Below, piece after piece: positions 21,330 to 29,359 of a DNA stretch of 64,000 nt (position 1 is the first letter of the stretch; the number at the start of each line of letters is the position of its first letter). Location: NCBI GenBank assembly GCA_963678675.1, contig OY783195.1:16337342-16401341 (forward strand), given 5' to 3'. The notes under the pieces were generated by a model. That model did not search any database and was not told the origin of the DNA. It saw only the letters and a list, made by a program, of their open reading frames with translations. The DNA comes from Xiphydria camelus (lineage: Eukaryota; Arthropoda; Insecta; Hymenoptera; Xiphydriidae). A program made the position numbers and the translations under genes.

Positions 21330-21764
21330 AGGACTTCACCTGAAACCGTACAGACGTGGCCTTGGACTTCATCTGCAACCACATCCAAAAAACTAATAGC
21401 GACACTGCCCCGCCGAGCGCTAACCGATGCGGACCTGCAAAAGTACGCGAGAATCTGGAAGATTCCACACTTTCGCGGAGTCTTCATGCGAAACGCCCTA
21501 CCCAGAAGTGGACCTCGAAGGTGCGAAACAGCCATCGTTAATCTCGACGACATGAGCGGTCCTGGAACTCACTGGGTCGCCTACCGAAAGGTCGGCAACG
21601 ACGTCGTGTACTTTGACAGTTTCGACAATCTACGTCCACCACCGGATCTCATGACGTATCTCGGCGTTGGCAGTGTCAAGTACAATCACGAGCGGTATCA
21701 GGACTACGGCACTTTTGAGTGTGGACATTTGTGCCTCAAGTTCTTGAGTGAGCAGCTGCTATAA
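21307..21764 (+). pseudogene. Adenain-like maturation cysteine protease (frame broken near N-terminus)
   Basis: The probable ATG at 21307 overlaps the phospholipase gene. The first 27 residues (rich in GLGL and basic residues) are in one frame; near 21385 the frame changes and the conserved protease body follows (LTDADLQKYA onward). Catalytic residues are all visible: H in GTHWVAY (about 21574), D in YFDSF (about 21617) and C in FECGHLC (about 21720). This C5/Ulp1-fold protease processes capsid proteins in adenoviruses and Polintons. The body from ATG 21486 (92 residues) stays open but lacks the N-terminal part. Family certain; activity unlikely unless a start close to the break is used. Confidence 0.87.
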
Positions 21765-21766
21765 AA
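21760..21766 (+). promoter_or_regulatory. TATA box before the penton gene
   Basis: tataaaa overlaps the protease stop codon and ends 30 bp before the penton ATG at 21797, the same layout as before the phospholipase gene. Confidence 0.55.
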
Positions 21767-21796
21767 CGTTTGCGTGCCCATTGACACCTCACAGTC

Positions 21797-22489
21797 ATGG
21801 GGGAATCGTTCACGCTGACTCTATCGGGAACGTCCTCGGTGCTCGAGGCGCAGTACTTTCCACCCATCGAACTCTCGCCCCTCAAGAGCTACACACTCGG
21901 ATTGGTGGAACTGCTGATCTTCAACTCGATACCCAACATAGACGTTGGCAACAATAAGCTGCACGTTGGTCAAGGAAAGGTGGTTGTCATACCCACCGGT
22001 AGCTATGAGATTGAGGACATTGAGAGCTACGTGCAAAAGGCGCTTCTCGACCAGAATATCGTCATCAACATCAAGCCCAACAATAACACGCTTCGCAGTG
22101 AAATCAAGTGCAGTCACGACGTGGACTTTCGACCGGACGACAGCATTGGCCGGCTTTTGGGTTTCACACCGCGCATTCTGGAGGCGAATGTCAATCACCA
22201 ATCTGATCTACCCGTGACCATTCTCAAGGTCAATGCGCTGAGAGTCGAGTGTAACATAACCGCGGGTGCCTTCATCAACGAGCGCAGAGTGCACACCATC
22301 CACGAATTTTTCCCCAGCGTTCCACCGGGATATAAGATCGTGGAGGTGCCGACCCACGTCATTTATCTGCCGATCGCCGTTCGAGCGATACACCATATTC
22401 AGCTGCGATTGGTCGATCCGGATGGGGACTTGGTGAATTTCCACGGGGAAATTATAACCGTGAGACTGCACGTCAAATCGTCATCGTGA
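21797..22489 (+). CDS. Polinton minor capsid (penton) protein, single jelly roll
   Basis: 230 residues, intact. It begins MGESFTLTL and is rich in alternating hydrophobic residues typical of beta strands; conserved points include the opening FPPIEL, a central GRLLGF (about 118) and the C-terminal strand run IHHIQLRLVDPDG. This matches the single jelly-roll protein that occupies capsid vertices in Polintons. It sits between protease and major capsid genes, the standard order of a morphogenesis block, and has its own TATA box. The assignment rests on sequence pattern and position; a structural prediction would settle it. Confidence 0.85.
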   Translation: MGESFTLTLSGTSSVLEAQYFPPIELSPLKSYTLGLVELLIFNSIPNIDVGNNKLHVGQGKVVVIPTGSYEIEDIESYVQKALLDQNIVINIKPNNNTLRSEIKCSHDVDFRPDDSIGRLLGFTPRILEANVNHQSDLPVTILKVNALRVECNITAGAFINERRVHTIHEFFPSVPPGYKIVEVPTHVIYLPIAVRAIHHIQLRLVDPDGDLVNFHGEIITVRLHVKSSS

Positions 22490-22532
22490 TGGGGATCATT
22501 TACCACGGACGAGGATACAAGAGTGAACCAAC

Positions 22533-22718
22533 ATGCCGAGACACCATCAGTCGTCGAGTGCCTCTCAGAGTGCTAACACGTCCGAATTTGTAGCTACTGA
22601 CGAGTCTGGGACTACGAGTGAAAGCAATCAGCGGAAGAGGAAGAAGACTGGGGAAGTAAAAGTACGATTTTGCTACTGCATCTTTATCGTCTACCCAGTA
22701 CCATGGAGGAGATCATAA
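22533..22718 (+). CDS. Small Ser/Thr-rich ORF before the major capsid gene
   Basis: 61 codons between penton and major capsid genes. The first 40 residues are Ser/Thr-rich and end in a basic patch (QRKRKKTGE). After this the frame runs over the major capsid ATG at 22703. I see no known domain. It could be a small basic structural protein, or just 5' leader. Confidence 0.3.
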   Translation: MPRHHQSSSASQSANTSEFVATDESGTTSESNQRKRKKTGEVKVRFCYCIFIVYPVPWRRS

Positions 22719-23923
22719 CCGTTCACACACCGATCGTCTTCGACGAGTCCATCGCCCACTGCGAAGTGCATGCTCACCAACCGTACACCTCGTCAACCTT
22801 CAACAACAGCGATGAAATTCGCATCGCCATTCAACACCAGGATGTGTATCTGTTGCCGAGCAGAAGCTCGCTGCACGTGCACGGTCGGCTCCTGAAGGCT
22901 GATGGATCTGCGGTAGCTGCAAACACCGCACTCGTTAACAGTGGCATCTGTCATCTCTTCGCGGAGATACGCTACGAGCTCAACACCGTCGAGATCGATC
23001 GAAGCAAGAATGTCGGACTGACGAGCCTCATGAAGGGCTTCGTGTCCCTGAGCCCCAGTCAGCGTTCACTGCTGGAGAACGCCGGCTGGCTCGATATCAG
23101 GGAAAGCAAGAAGCTGACCAACGGTGAAGGCTACTTTTACGTCTCCATACCGCTGAGCTTGATGCTCGGTTTCGCCGAAGACTACTGACGAATAGTCGTC
23201 AACGCCAAACACGAGCTGATTCTCACGCGGGCAAACAGCGATGCGAATGCCGTCGTACAGTCAACCGTGGAAGTCTTCAAGATTGCAATACTAAAGGTGG
23301 AGTGGATGATGCCGTACATCAGGGTCTCGGACCAGCGAAAGATTCAGCTGCTAAACTTTATCGCCAATGATGCACTCATCTCCATGAGCTTTCGCACGTG
23401 GGAGCTGTACGAGTATCCCATGCTTCCACGCACCTCTAAGCACGTGTGGACCGTGAAGACCTCGACACAGTTGGAGAAACCGCGTTACGTCGTACTGGGC
23501 TTCCAAATCGGGCGAAAGAACAAGAAGAACAAGAACGCGAGTCGATTCGACCACTGCAACATCAGAGACGTCAAGCTGTTCTTGAACTCGCAGTGCTATC
23601 CCTATGGAAACCTCAATCTCGACATTTTGGACACAATCAGTACGCCCTGCTGTACGAGATGTACACCAATTTCCAGACCACATACTACGGCAAGGAGTCC
23701 CAACCGTGGCTGAGCAAAGATGATTTCCTCGAATACGCACCCCTCGTCGTCATCGATTGTTCGAAGCAAAACGAGTCGGTCAAATCGGGACCGGTGGACG
23801 TGCGTCTTGAGTTCGAAGCGAGCGCAAATTTCCCCGTCGAAATTGCAGCGTATACTGCCTTATTTTGCACGACCGGATAGTGGAATACCGACCGATCAGC
23901 GGTGTGGTGAATAGGCTTGCATA
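22703..23923 (+). pseudogene. Polinton major capsid protein, double jelly roll (broken)
   Basis: Starts at 22703 with MEEIITVHTPIVFD. About 405 codons of coding similarity: the first jelly-roll part runs to 23188, where a TGA stop interrupts the same frame. Coding continues to about 23640 (including the conserved word FDHCNIRDVKLFLN at about 23550), then changes frame (YALLYEMYTNF) and again near 23870, ending at 23923. The family forms the hexons of the icosahedral capsid. One stop and two frame changes mean no full-length product. Position after the penton gene is the expected one. Confidence 0.88.
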
Positions 23924-23946
23924 GCTCCGAGGAGTTCAGTTCCACC

Positions 23947-24713
23947 ATGGAAGTCGTGGTGGACGTACAGGGCTTCCAGATGCCCCACAACCGATTCGTG
24001 GTGAAGGAACTTGCCGTGCTCACCCTCAACTCTGAGTTACGGGAAGCCACGACTTTCCTATTCAAACCGCCGGTTCCTCGGTGGGAACTGCCCACGATGT
24101 ATCACCGCAGCAATTCCTGGTTGCAACGTAAATTCCATGGACTTTCGTGGAACTCTGGGGACGTGCCGTACGTCATGATTGAAAATGTGCTCGGACCTCA
24201 TCTACATGGTGTCTCCACGGTGTACGTGAAGAGCGAGGAGAAGAAAGACTGGTTGCGAGAGTACACCGAGTGCACCATTGTCAATTTGGATGAGCTGGGT
24301 TGTCCCTCGCCGAGGAAACTGCGCAGTGAGCCAATATTCAGATGTGTGAGCGCCACTACTCCGATGGACATTTCTGTGCCGTTGAGAATGTGAAACGCTT
24401 GGAAACCTGGCTGAAGCACAAGGGTAATCCTCCATCTTTGGCACGTTCTCTGAAGATTTTCTTCGAGACGGAGAGTCTCACCTCGATGAGCGCCGAAGAC
24501 ATCGCCCAGCTCCCTATAGACTTTCTCACCGTCTTTGCCGCGAACACGATTGACGATGCGTGGGACAGACTACCAGCTAAATATGCCGAGGACAAGAGTA
24601 TCGCCGATTGTCGGCGATGTCGAAGACATCACCGGGTGCCGAGAGACAGAGACGATTACGACGGTCCGCGACCTATGATTAAAGATTGCATTTATTGCCG
24701 AGAGGTAGAGTAA
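23947..24713 (+). pseudogene. Conserved Polinton-associated protein of unknown function, one frameshift
   Basis: From the ATG at 23947 the protein opens MEVVVDVQGFQMPHNRFVVK, then LAVLTLN, WLQRKFHGLSW and VYVKSEEKKDWL, and reaches CPSPRKL at about 24310. Coding then continues in another frame as CERHYSDGHFCAVENVKRL and on to 24713, ending in Cys pairs (CRRC, CIYC). I recognise the opening (VVDVQGF...VKE), the G-W motif and the C-H-C(A)-N-x-x-x-L tail as a family frequent in insect Polintons and related loci, without a settled function. The early acidic residue in a beta-strand-like context would fit an RNase H-like fold (guess). One frame change near 24335 breaks it here. Confidence 0.65.
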
Positions 24714-24736
24714 AACTGCATGTAACCTGTATATAT

Positions 24737-24750
24737 TTTTATTAATAAAA
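24737..24750. terminator. Bidirectional poly(A) signals
   Basis: tttttattaataaaa holds aataaa on + (24744..24749) just after the gene ending at 24713, and tttatt (aataaa on -) for any minus-strand gene to the right. Confidence 0.45.
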
Positions 24751-24794
24751 TTAAAAAAGTATAAAATAAAATGTATAAAATATTATATTACAAA

Positions 24795-25073
24795 CTATGC
24801 CTCCACCTCCTCCGCCTCCTCGTAATCCTCCTCCATCTCCACCACCACCTCCTGCCCCTCCACATCCACCCCCCACACATCCACCCACAACTCCTCCTCC
24901 GCCGCCTCCTCCTCCGCTGCCTCGTCCTTTTTCGCCGCCTCCTCCTCCACCGCCTCCTCCTCCGCTGCCTCCTCCTCCTCCTCTTCATCCTCCTCGTCCT
25001 CCTCTTCATCCTCCTCCTCCTCCTCCACCTCTCCCATACGTCTATCAGGCCTCCTGCCGCAAGGCACATTCAT
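24795..25073 (-). CDS. Low-complexity acidic ORF (doubtful)
   Basis: A (CCT/CTC)n-type stretch from 24797 to 25040 is open in three frames. On minus it reads as a Glu/Asp/Ala-rich protein of 92 residues; in other frames as poly-Pro (+) or poly-Arg (-). I list the acidic frame because acidic tails are common in virion and replication proteins and neighbouring genes at this end also lie on minus, but nothing beyond composition supports it. Confidence 0.25.
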   Translation of the reverse strand: MNVPCGRRPDRRMGEVEEEEEDEEEDEEDEEEEEEAAEEEAVEEEAAKKDEAAEEEAAEEELWVDVWGVDVEGQEVVVEMEEDYEEAEEVEA

Positions 25074-25138
25074 TTATAGAAACATGCAAAATGTTAGACT
25101 TCGGTTGTATGACAAATTTATTGATGTTCTTACCGGAA

Positions 25139-25369
25139 TTAGAAAGCTGCCCTCATGATGTACTTGCAGCCATCTATGGTGTGCACACCATCAACACCAT
25201 ATACTCGTAACGATGCCAACACATCCTCCTTTAACTGGATCCTCTTCTTTTCATTAAGTGTTCTCCACAACTTGGGACAAATTACTATGCGCCCATTGAA
25301 CCGTAAACCGAAGTATGACACTGGATCAAATTCATGCACACTTGCTGGTGATGGTGGTGCGTTCGGCAT
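25139..25369 (-). CDS. Small hypothetical Polinton protein
   Basis: 76 residues on minus with non-repetitive composition: FGLRFNGRIVICPKLWRTL then a helical-looking stretch and VYGVDGVHTIDG. I do not recognise it. It lies in the right-hand early-type block with the gene at 25958 and is not a shadow of another gene. Confidence 0.4.
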   Translation of the reverse strand: MPNAPPSPASVHEFDPVSYFGLRFNGRIVICPKLWRTLNEKKRIQLKEDVLASLRVYGVDGVHTIDGCKYIMRAAF

Positions 25370-25957
25370 TTTTTCACCGTTCTTTTTTAATTAAACTCGG
25401 TGCTTCAACGACCACTGTTTTAAGCAGACTAATGAGTTGCATCTCGAGGAGATGAGCTGGACCTAGTAGCCCTTTTCATATCAGAATAATAGAGTATCAG
25501 GTTGTGCGCATCGCTGCAAACCTCATCGAGTTTTATAGACAAAACAATCTCGCGCGACGATTCATAGGTTCGCTTCTGAAGTAGAATGACTTATACAGTT
25601 AGATGTACGAATGAGCGAATGCACGTACCGTCAACGCGCTGACGCTGAACATTTCTCCTCACCGGCTGGAGAGCGGAATGCACGTACCGTCAACGCGCTG
25701 ACGCTGAACATTTCTTCTTGCCGGCTGGAGAGCGGGATGCACGTACCGTCAACACGCCGGCTTGAGTCTTATCTACTTGCTTACACTAAATAATCGCGAG
25801 CGACGATTTGTAGATTTGCTTCTGTAGTACACCGATGAGCAATCGTTGAGAGAGGGAAACTATTTCTTTCGACGGGGTGAGGTTTTAAAGTTATAAATGA
25901 ATGAAACACATTTATTTCTTTGCAATTTTTATTCATTACTTCAGTTTGTTTCACAAT
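25370..25957. other. Non-coding stretch in the Polinton with a 60-bp triplicate
   Basis: Three tandem copies of a unit of about 60 bp (with gcacgtaccgtcaacgcg) occupy about 25617..25760. They are flanked by related words: gcgcgacgattcataggttcgctt before and gcgagcgacgatttgtagatttgctt after. No credible ORF; the 60-codon frame on + merely follows the repeats. Confidence 0.7.
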
Positions 25958-26269
25958 TTATTTCCTAACGAACTCGAAAAAATTGTACTCTCCACCTAGA
26001 TACTTCAAGTGCAGCTTATTCTCGCTGCATTCCTTGACCAACTTCTTAAACTCCTCATCATCAGCATCCTTGAAGATTTTATTGACTCGTGATGGGAGGA
26101 AGACTCCAAAACTCTTCTCCAGGTCGACAACGATCTTTAAACCGTATTTTGTTGTAACCATCTTCACTTTAGTGATCAGATACTCCTTTCCAACCTCTAG
26201 TTCAGAGAATTTTTTGACCTCCAAATATCCGGCTGATCTGCCGAGCTCATTGAGTTTCGTGAAGTCCAT
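25958..26269 (-). CDS. Small conserved Polinton protein, possible OB-fold/DNA-binding
   Basis: 103 residues from the ATG at 26269 (an upstream in-frame ATG at 26296 exists). I chose 26269 because a TATA box at 26312..26319 leaves too little room for a leader before 26296. The protein opens MDFTKLNELGR and contains beta-strand-like runs ending in a small C-terminal unit (YLGGEYNFFEF). A short all-beta protein with this pattern (YLITKVKMVTTKYG, VFLPSRVNKIF) is reminiscent of single-strand-binding OB folds, which a protein-primed replicating element would need; that is only a guess. It is intact and next to the right inverted repeat. Confidence 0.6.
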   Translation of the reverse strand: MDFTKLNELGRSAGYLEVKKFSELEVGKEYLITKVKMVTTKYGLKIVVDLEKSFGVFLPSRVNKIFKDADDEEFKKLVKECSENKLHLKYLGGEYNFFEFVRK

Positions 26270-26311
26270 TTTCTTAGCTGTGACTGATGGCGACACCTCA
26301 AAGACTTGGGG

Positions 26312-26319
26312 TTTTTATA
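26312..26319 (-). promoter_or_regulatory. TATA box for the small minus-strand gene
   Basis: On minus the sequence reads ctataaaaacc, 43-50 bp before the ATG at 26269. Confidence 0.55.
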
Positions 26320-26431
26320 GTCAATCACTACTCAGTGGTGGGGGTGAATCGTTCAGCTGCCTTCTGCCTAGCAACAGTGAGGAGTGGGGGTTCACAGTGA
26401 TGTCATCATGTCTCAAGGTCTGTCAACAATT

Positions 26432-27159
26432 CCAGGAATCGGACGTGCGCAGTAGCGTTGTCATATGCAACTTGGCGGCTGCTTCGAGTGAGACCGAGCC
26501 GGCACATGCGAGAGTTAGCGAAATTTGATAGCCGGAGACACAACAATTCCGGGGATCGAACGTGCGCAGTAGTGTTGGAATTTGATGCACGTGCAAGCAA
26601 GACCGAGCCTGCATACGCGAGTCAGCGAAATTTGATAGCAGGACGTGCGCAGTAGCGTTGCCACGTGCAAGTTAGAACCAAAGTGGTTGTGGTCATCGAG
26701 ATGGCGCTGCGAGCGAGATAGGGAGCGATGTCGAGATGGCGCTGCGAGCGAGGTGGAGGTCTGCCAGATGGTGATACGAGCGAGACCTGGGGAGTGGGGG
26801 TTCGACCAATGGCGGAGCTCTGTGGGCGGAGCTCTTTTGGGGTAAAATTCAAAATGGCCTGCCATCGATGGTGGCGACACCTGGCGGCGGTCGGGCAGTA
26901 TGGGTTCGACCAATGGTGGAGCTCCGTGGGTGGGGGTTCAACCAATGGTGGAACTCCGTGGAGCTCTGTTGGGGTAAAATTCAAAATGGCTGTTACCGAC
27001 GGTGGCGACACCTGGCAAGGGTCGGGGAGTGGGGGCTCGATCAACGGCAGAGCTCCGTTGGGTCACGTGGTGCGCGAATTCAAATTTTCCGCCATCTTGC
27101 CCCTGAAAGTAGGCAACCCGTCCGATTTTATGGCGCCGAACCGGCCTAGCTTATCTACT
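26432..27159. repeat. Polinton right terminal inverted repeat
   Basis: Complement of 12112..12855 with small differences, mainly in the number of internal modules (728 against 744 bp). Ends agcttatctact, then the cgtttg duplication. Confidence 0.92.
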
Positions 27160-27251
27160 CGTTTGTATATGATATTTAGGGACACCCTGTATGAAGACAT
27201 GTATAGAAATCTATTGAAATAGTTCCAAAACATATATAACGCAAGAATAGC

Positions 27252-28110
27252 TCATTCACTTAGCCAATTGTGATTCTTATAATTTGTTTGAATATTGGGA
27301 AATACTTTTTCAACCAATTCTTCTTTTGATGTCACTAAATTGCAGAAGTTATGAGGCAATGAAATTCGTCCTGAGGTCAGATCAACCTGCACCTTTCCAT
27401 TCCCAATTTCCAGCAATTGATGTGAGAATATCTCAGCTATTCGATCGTTTTGCAGCAGGACACGCATATTTATAGATAATTTTAACATCTTTACATGTCG
27501 CCACAAAGTAGAATATTTCAAGCAAGGATTTATTTCGTCCGGTGGTGTCGATCAAGGAATTACATGTAATGTTTGCCTGAAATCTCCTGCACGCAATATT
27601 AATGCGTTTGATGATTCCAAATGGTCTGATGTTTCCACGTAAATCTTACAATAATCGATCAAGAGCCTCGAGCGATTTCTTGTGCGCCATCGTGCATTCA
27701 TCCCAAACAATAAGTTTGCATTTCTACAATGCTTTTCCCATTCCGGATGCTTTGAAAATGTTGCACGTGGGAGTTTCAATGAATTGCATGTTCAATGGCA
27801 ATTTCAAAGAGGAATGAGCAGTTCTTCCACCTAGTAGCAATGCCGCAGCTATTCCGGATGATGCAAGAGCTAAGGCTATGTCATTTTGGGATCGAATTGC
27901 TGCCAGAATCAACTTAATTAGGAACGTTTTACCAGTTCCTCCTGGCGTATCTAAGAAGAAGATTTCTCCAACCCTGTTACTGACAGTTTTCATTATTCGA
28001 TCGTAAATGTCTTTTTGCTTAAGAGTATTTAAGAATATTTGATTCCTCATACGACAAAAGATCACCCGTATTGTAATTTTGTTCACGACGCAATTCTACA
28101 TCGGACGAAG
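27252..28110 (-). pseudogene. PIF1-type helicase remnant, Helitron-derived
   Basis: Three minus-strand pieces in different frames. 27724..28086 has the Walker A motif TPGGTGKT with SGIAAALLLGGRTAH after it; 27552..27779 continues with LILRAGDFRQTL; 27252..27521 carries the late conserved stretch LSINMRVLLQND and LLEIGNGK, ending VFPNIQTNYKNHNWLSE. This set is the helicase half of Helitron RepHel proteins and their many orphan copies in arthropods. Two frame changes and missing ends show it is dead. No Rep nuclease part or Helitron 3' hairpin was found nearby. Confidence 0.85.
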
Positions 28111-28556
28111 CAGCAGCAGGTCGACTCGGTGATCGCTTTCAGAATTGATTGAGAACTTTGTTCGCGATTTCAAAGCACAACTCTTCAATCATTATCAACG
28201 CTTCATTGTAGATTACTGCTACGAAATCCATGTTCATATTTAAATTTTCCTTGCATGTGTGTGCGATTTATATTTCTCTTATAACTCTGTTATAGATGAA
28301 GGAAAGCAGGCGGTCAATATGATTGCAAACAATGCACGAATTTGATTTAGATGTGACGTGTGGCACGCGTCATTAATGCATCTCAGTGTCAGTCGTTCTC
28401 CAATAAATTCAGAGCTTGACGCTGGGTAATTCCCAACTCCCGTACCTAACGGGTATGAGTAGCGGTTGCTCGTCCCTGACCATAAAGAGGGGTCGGGCTA
28501 CGCCGAATTGTGAAGCGACCTTCTATACCTGATAATCCAGGTGTCAGATTTTCCCG
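28111..28556. other. Unassigned stretch after the helicase remnant
   Basis: Up to about 28420 it may be further decayed helicase sequence. From 28420 to 28556 the sequence is more GC-rich, with complementary words (ccgtacctaacgggta; ccctgac...gaggggtcggg) that could form hairpins. I cannot match it to a known RNA. Confidence 0.4.
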
Positions 28557-28862
28557 ACAGGCCATCTATTGAATTCGTCATTTTTCACCTTTACAAAGCT
28601 GATTTAATATTCTAAGTATAGCAGTATCTATTAGAATGGGTATTGCGGGAAGCAGTTCATTACGACTCGTCCGGTAATTAACACTTCAGGGAAAGGTGCG
28701 GGGCTGCGAGCCACATTAGCAGCCTAAATTCGCCGAAACATACAGCTTCGTCATTATGGCCGATTTCGAGATTAACTCTAGATTAGCGAGGTACTTAGAT
28801 CGCGATGATACTGAGTGGTAAGAACCGATATGCAGAATTCCGTCTATCGTATGACGGAACAC
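28557..28862 (+). repeat. Direct partner of the repeat at 7355
   Basis: Same order of shared words as in 7355..7630, with clear divergence. No coding content. Confidence 0.75.
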
Positions 28863-29359
28863 CAGGGAGCTGACTAAAAAGGGCATATGGGGATCATGAT
28901 CTAAACCGTTGATGACTGGTTTCTTTCTCTGGTCCTCCTAGCGGAGGTGTGACACTGCGTCGCCTCATAATATAAACAACGGCTCTCATCGCCCCAAGAA
29001 ACCCTCTCGAGCAACACAAACCAGACCCTCTCTGCACAGTCTAAAAAACGATTGATTTTTACTTCATTTATTCTTAAAAACTTTCGGAGATTTAAGATTT
29101 CGGACAAACGAACATTTACATTTTTATTTATTTACCCCCTTAAGGTAGTAGGTATATATATAGTCCTATCTAATAAAATTCAGCACGATATAATCGAAAG
29201 TCGTGGTCACCTATCACCATTAGTTAGTTCATAATCGATATCGATAATTGAAAGTCGTGGTCACCTATCCCCATTAGTTAGTTGATAATCGATATCGATA
29301 TAGTATTCGGTAGTTAAAGCGGGGAAATTCAATTTGATAAAATTAGTGTTGAAGTAAAT
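28863..29359. repeat. Repeat fragments, including a 55-bp direct duplication
   Basis: 29090..29170 is a fragment of the 6905/30520 repeat family. 29199..29305 holds two copies of a unit of about 55 bp (gaaagtcgtggtcacctatc to ataatcgatatcgat). No gene seen. Confidence 0.6.

Larger units (their letters stand above)
12112..27159. mobile_element. Complete Polinton/Maverick element, 15,048 bp
   Basis: The element starts AGTAGATAAGCTAGGCC and ends with the exact complement finishing CT. It is flanked by perfect 6-bp duplications cgtttg (12106..12111 and 27160..27165). AG/CT ends, 6-bp duplication, long inverted repeats and the gene set (protein-primed PolB, retroviral-type integrase, FtsK/A32-type ATPase, adenain-type protease, jelly-roll capsid proteins) define Polintons; insect members have also been called adintoviruses. 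The boundary is therefore precise. Several genes are broken (see entries), so this copy could only move or form particles with help from another copy (inference). Confidence 0.96.
11756..27189. mobile_element. Palindromic TA-flanked MITE, split by the Polinton
   Basis: The left part (11756..12111) starts cagggtgtccctaaatatca and folds back on itself around 11970. The right tip (27166..27189, ending agggacaccctg) lies beyond the Polinton. Both outer ends touch TA. Without the Polinton the element is about 380 bp. A second, also interrupted, copy is at 52945..56756. This element was the insertion target for the Polinton, so it is the older of the two. Confidence 0.85.

Noticed and set aside
20747..21343. 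198-codon frame overlapping the phospholipase gene
   Set aside because: Out-of-frame shadow of the Lys/Glu-rich region; no conserved motif.
22670..22720. Short intron between the small ORF at 22533 and the major capsid gene
   Set aside because: gaagtaaaag...tacccag resembles a 40-bp intron, but such a length is too short for most insects and the capsid has its own good ATG.
24797..25210. Poly-proline ORF on +
   Set aside because: By-product of the CCT-rich tract; the opposite strand and other frames are equally open.
27252..28110. Host PIF1 helicase gene
   Set aside because: Broken in three frames, and the conserved words are those of Helitron helicases.
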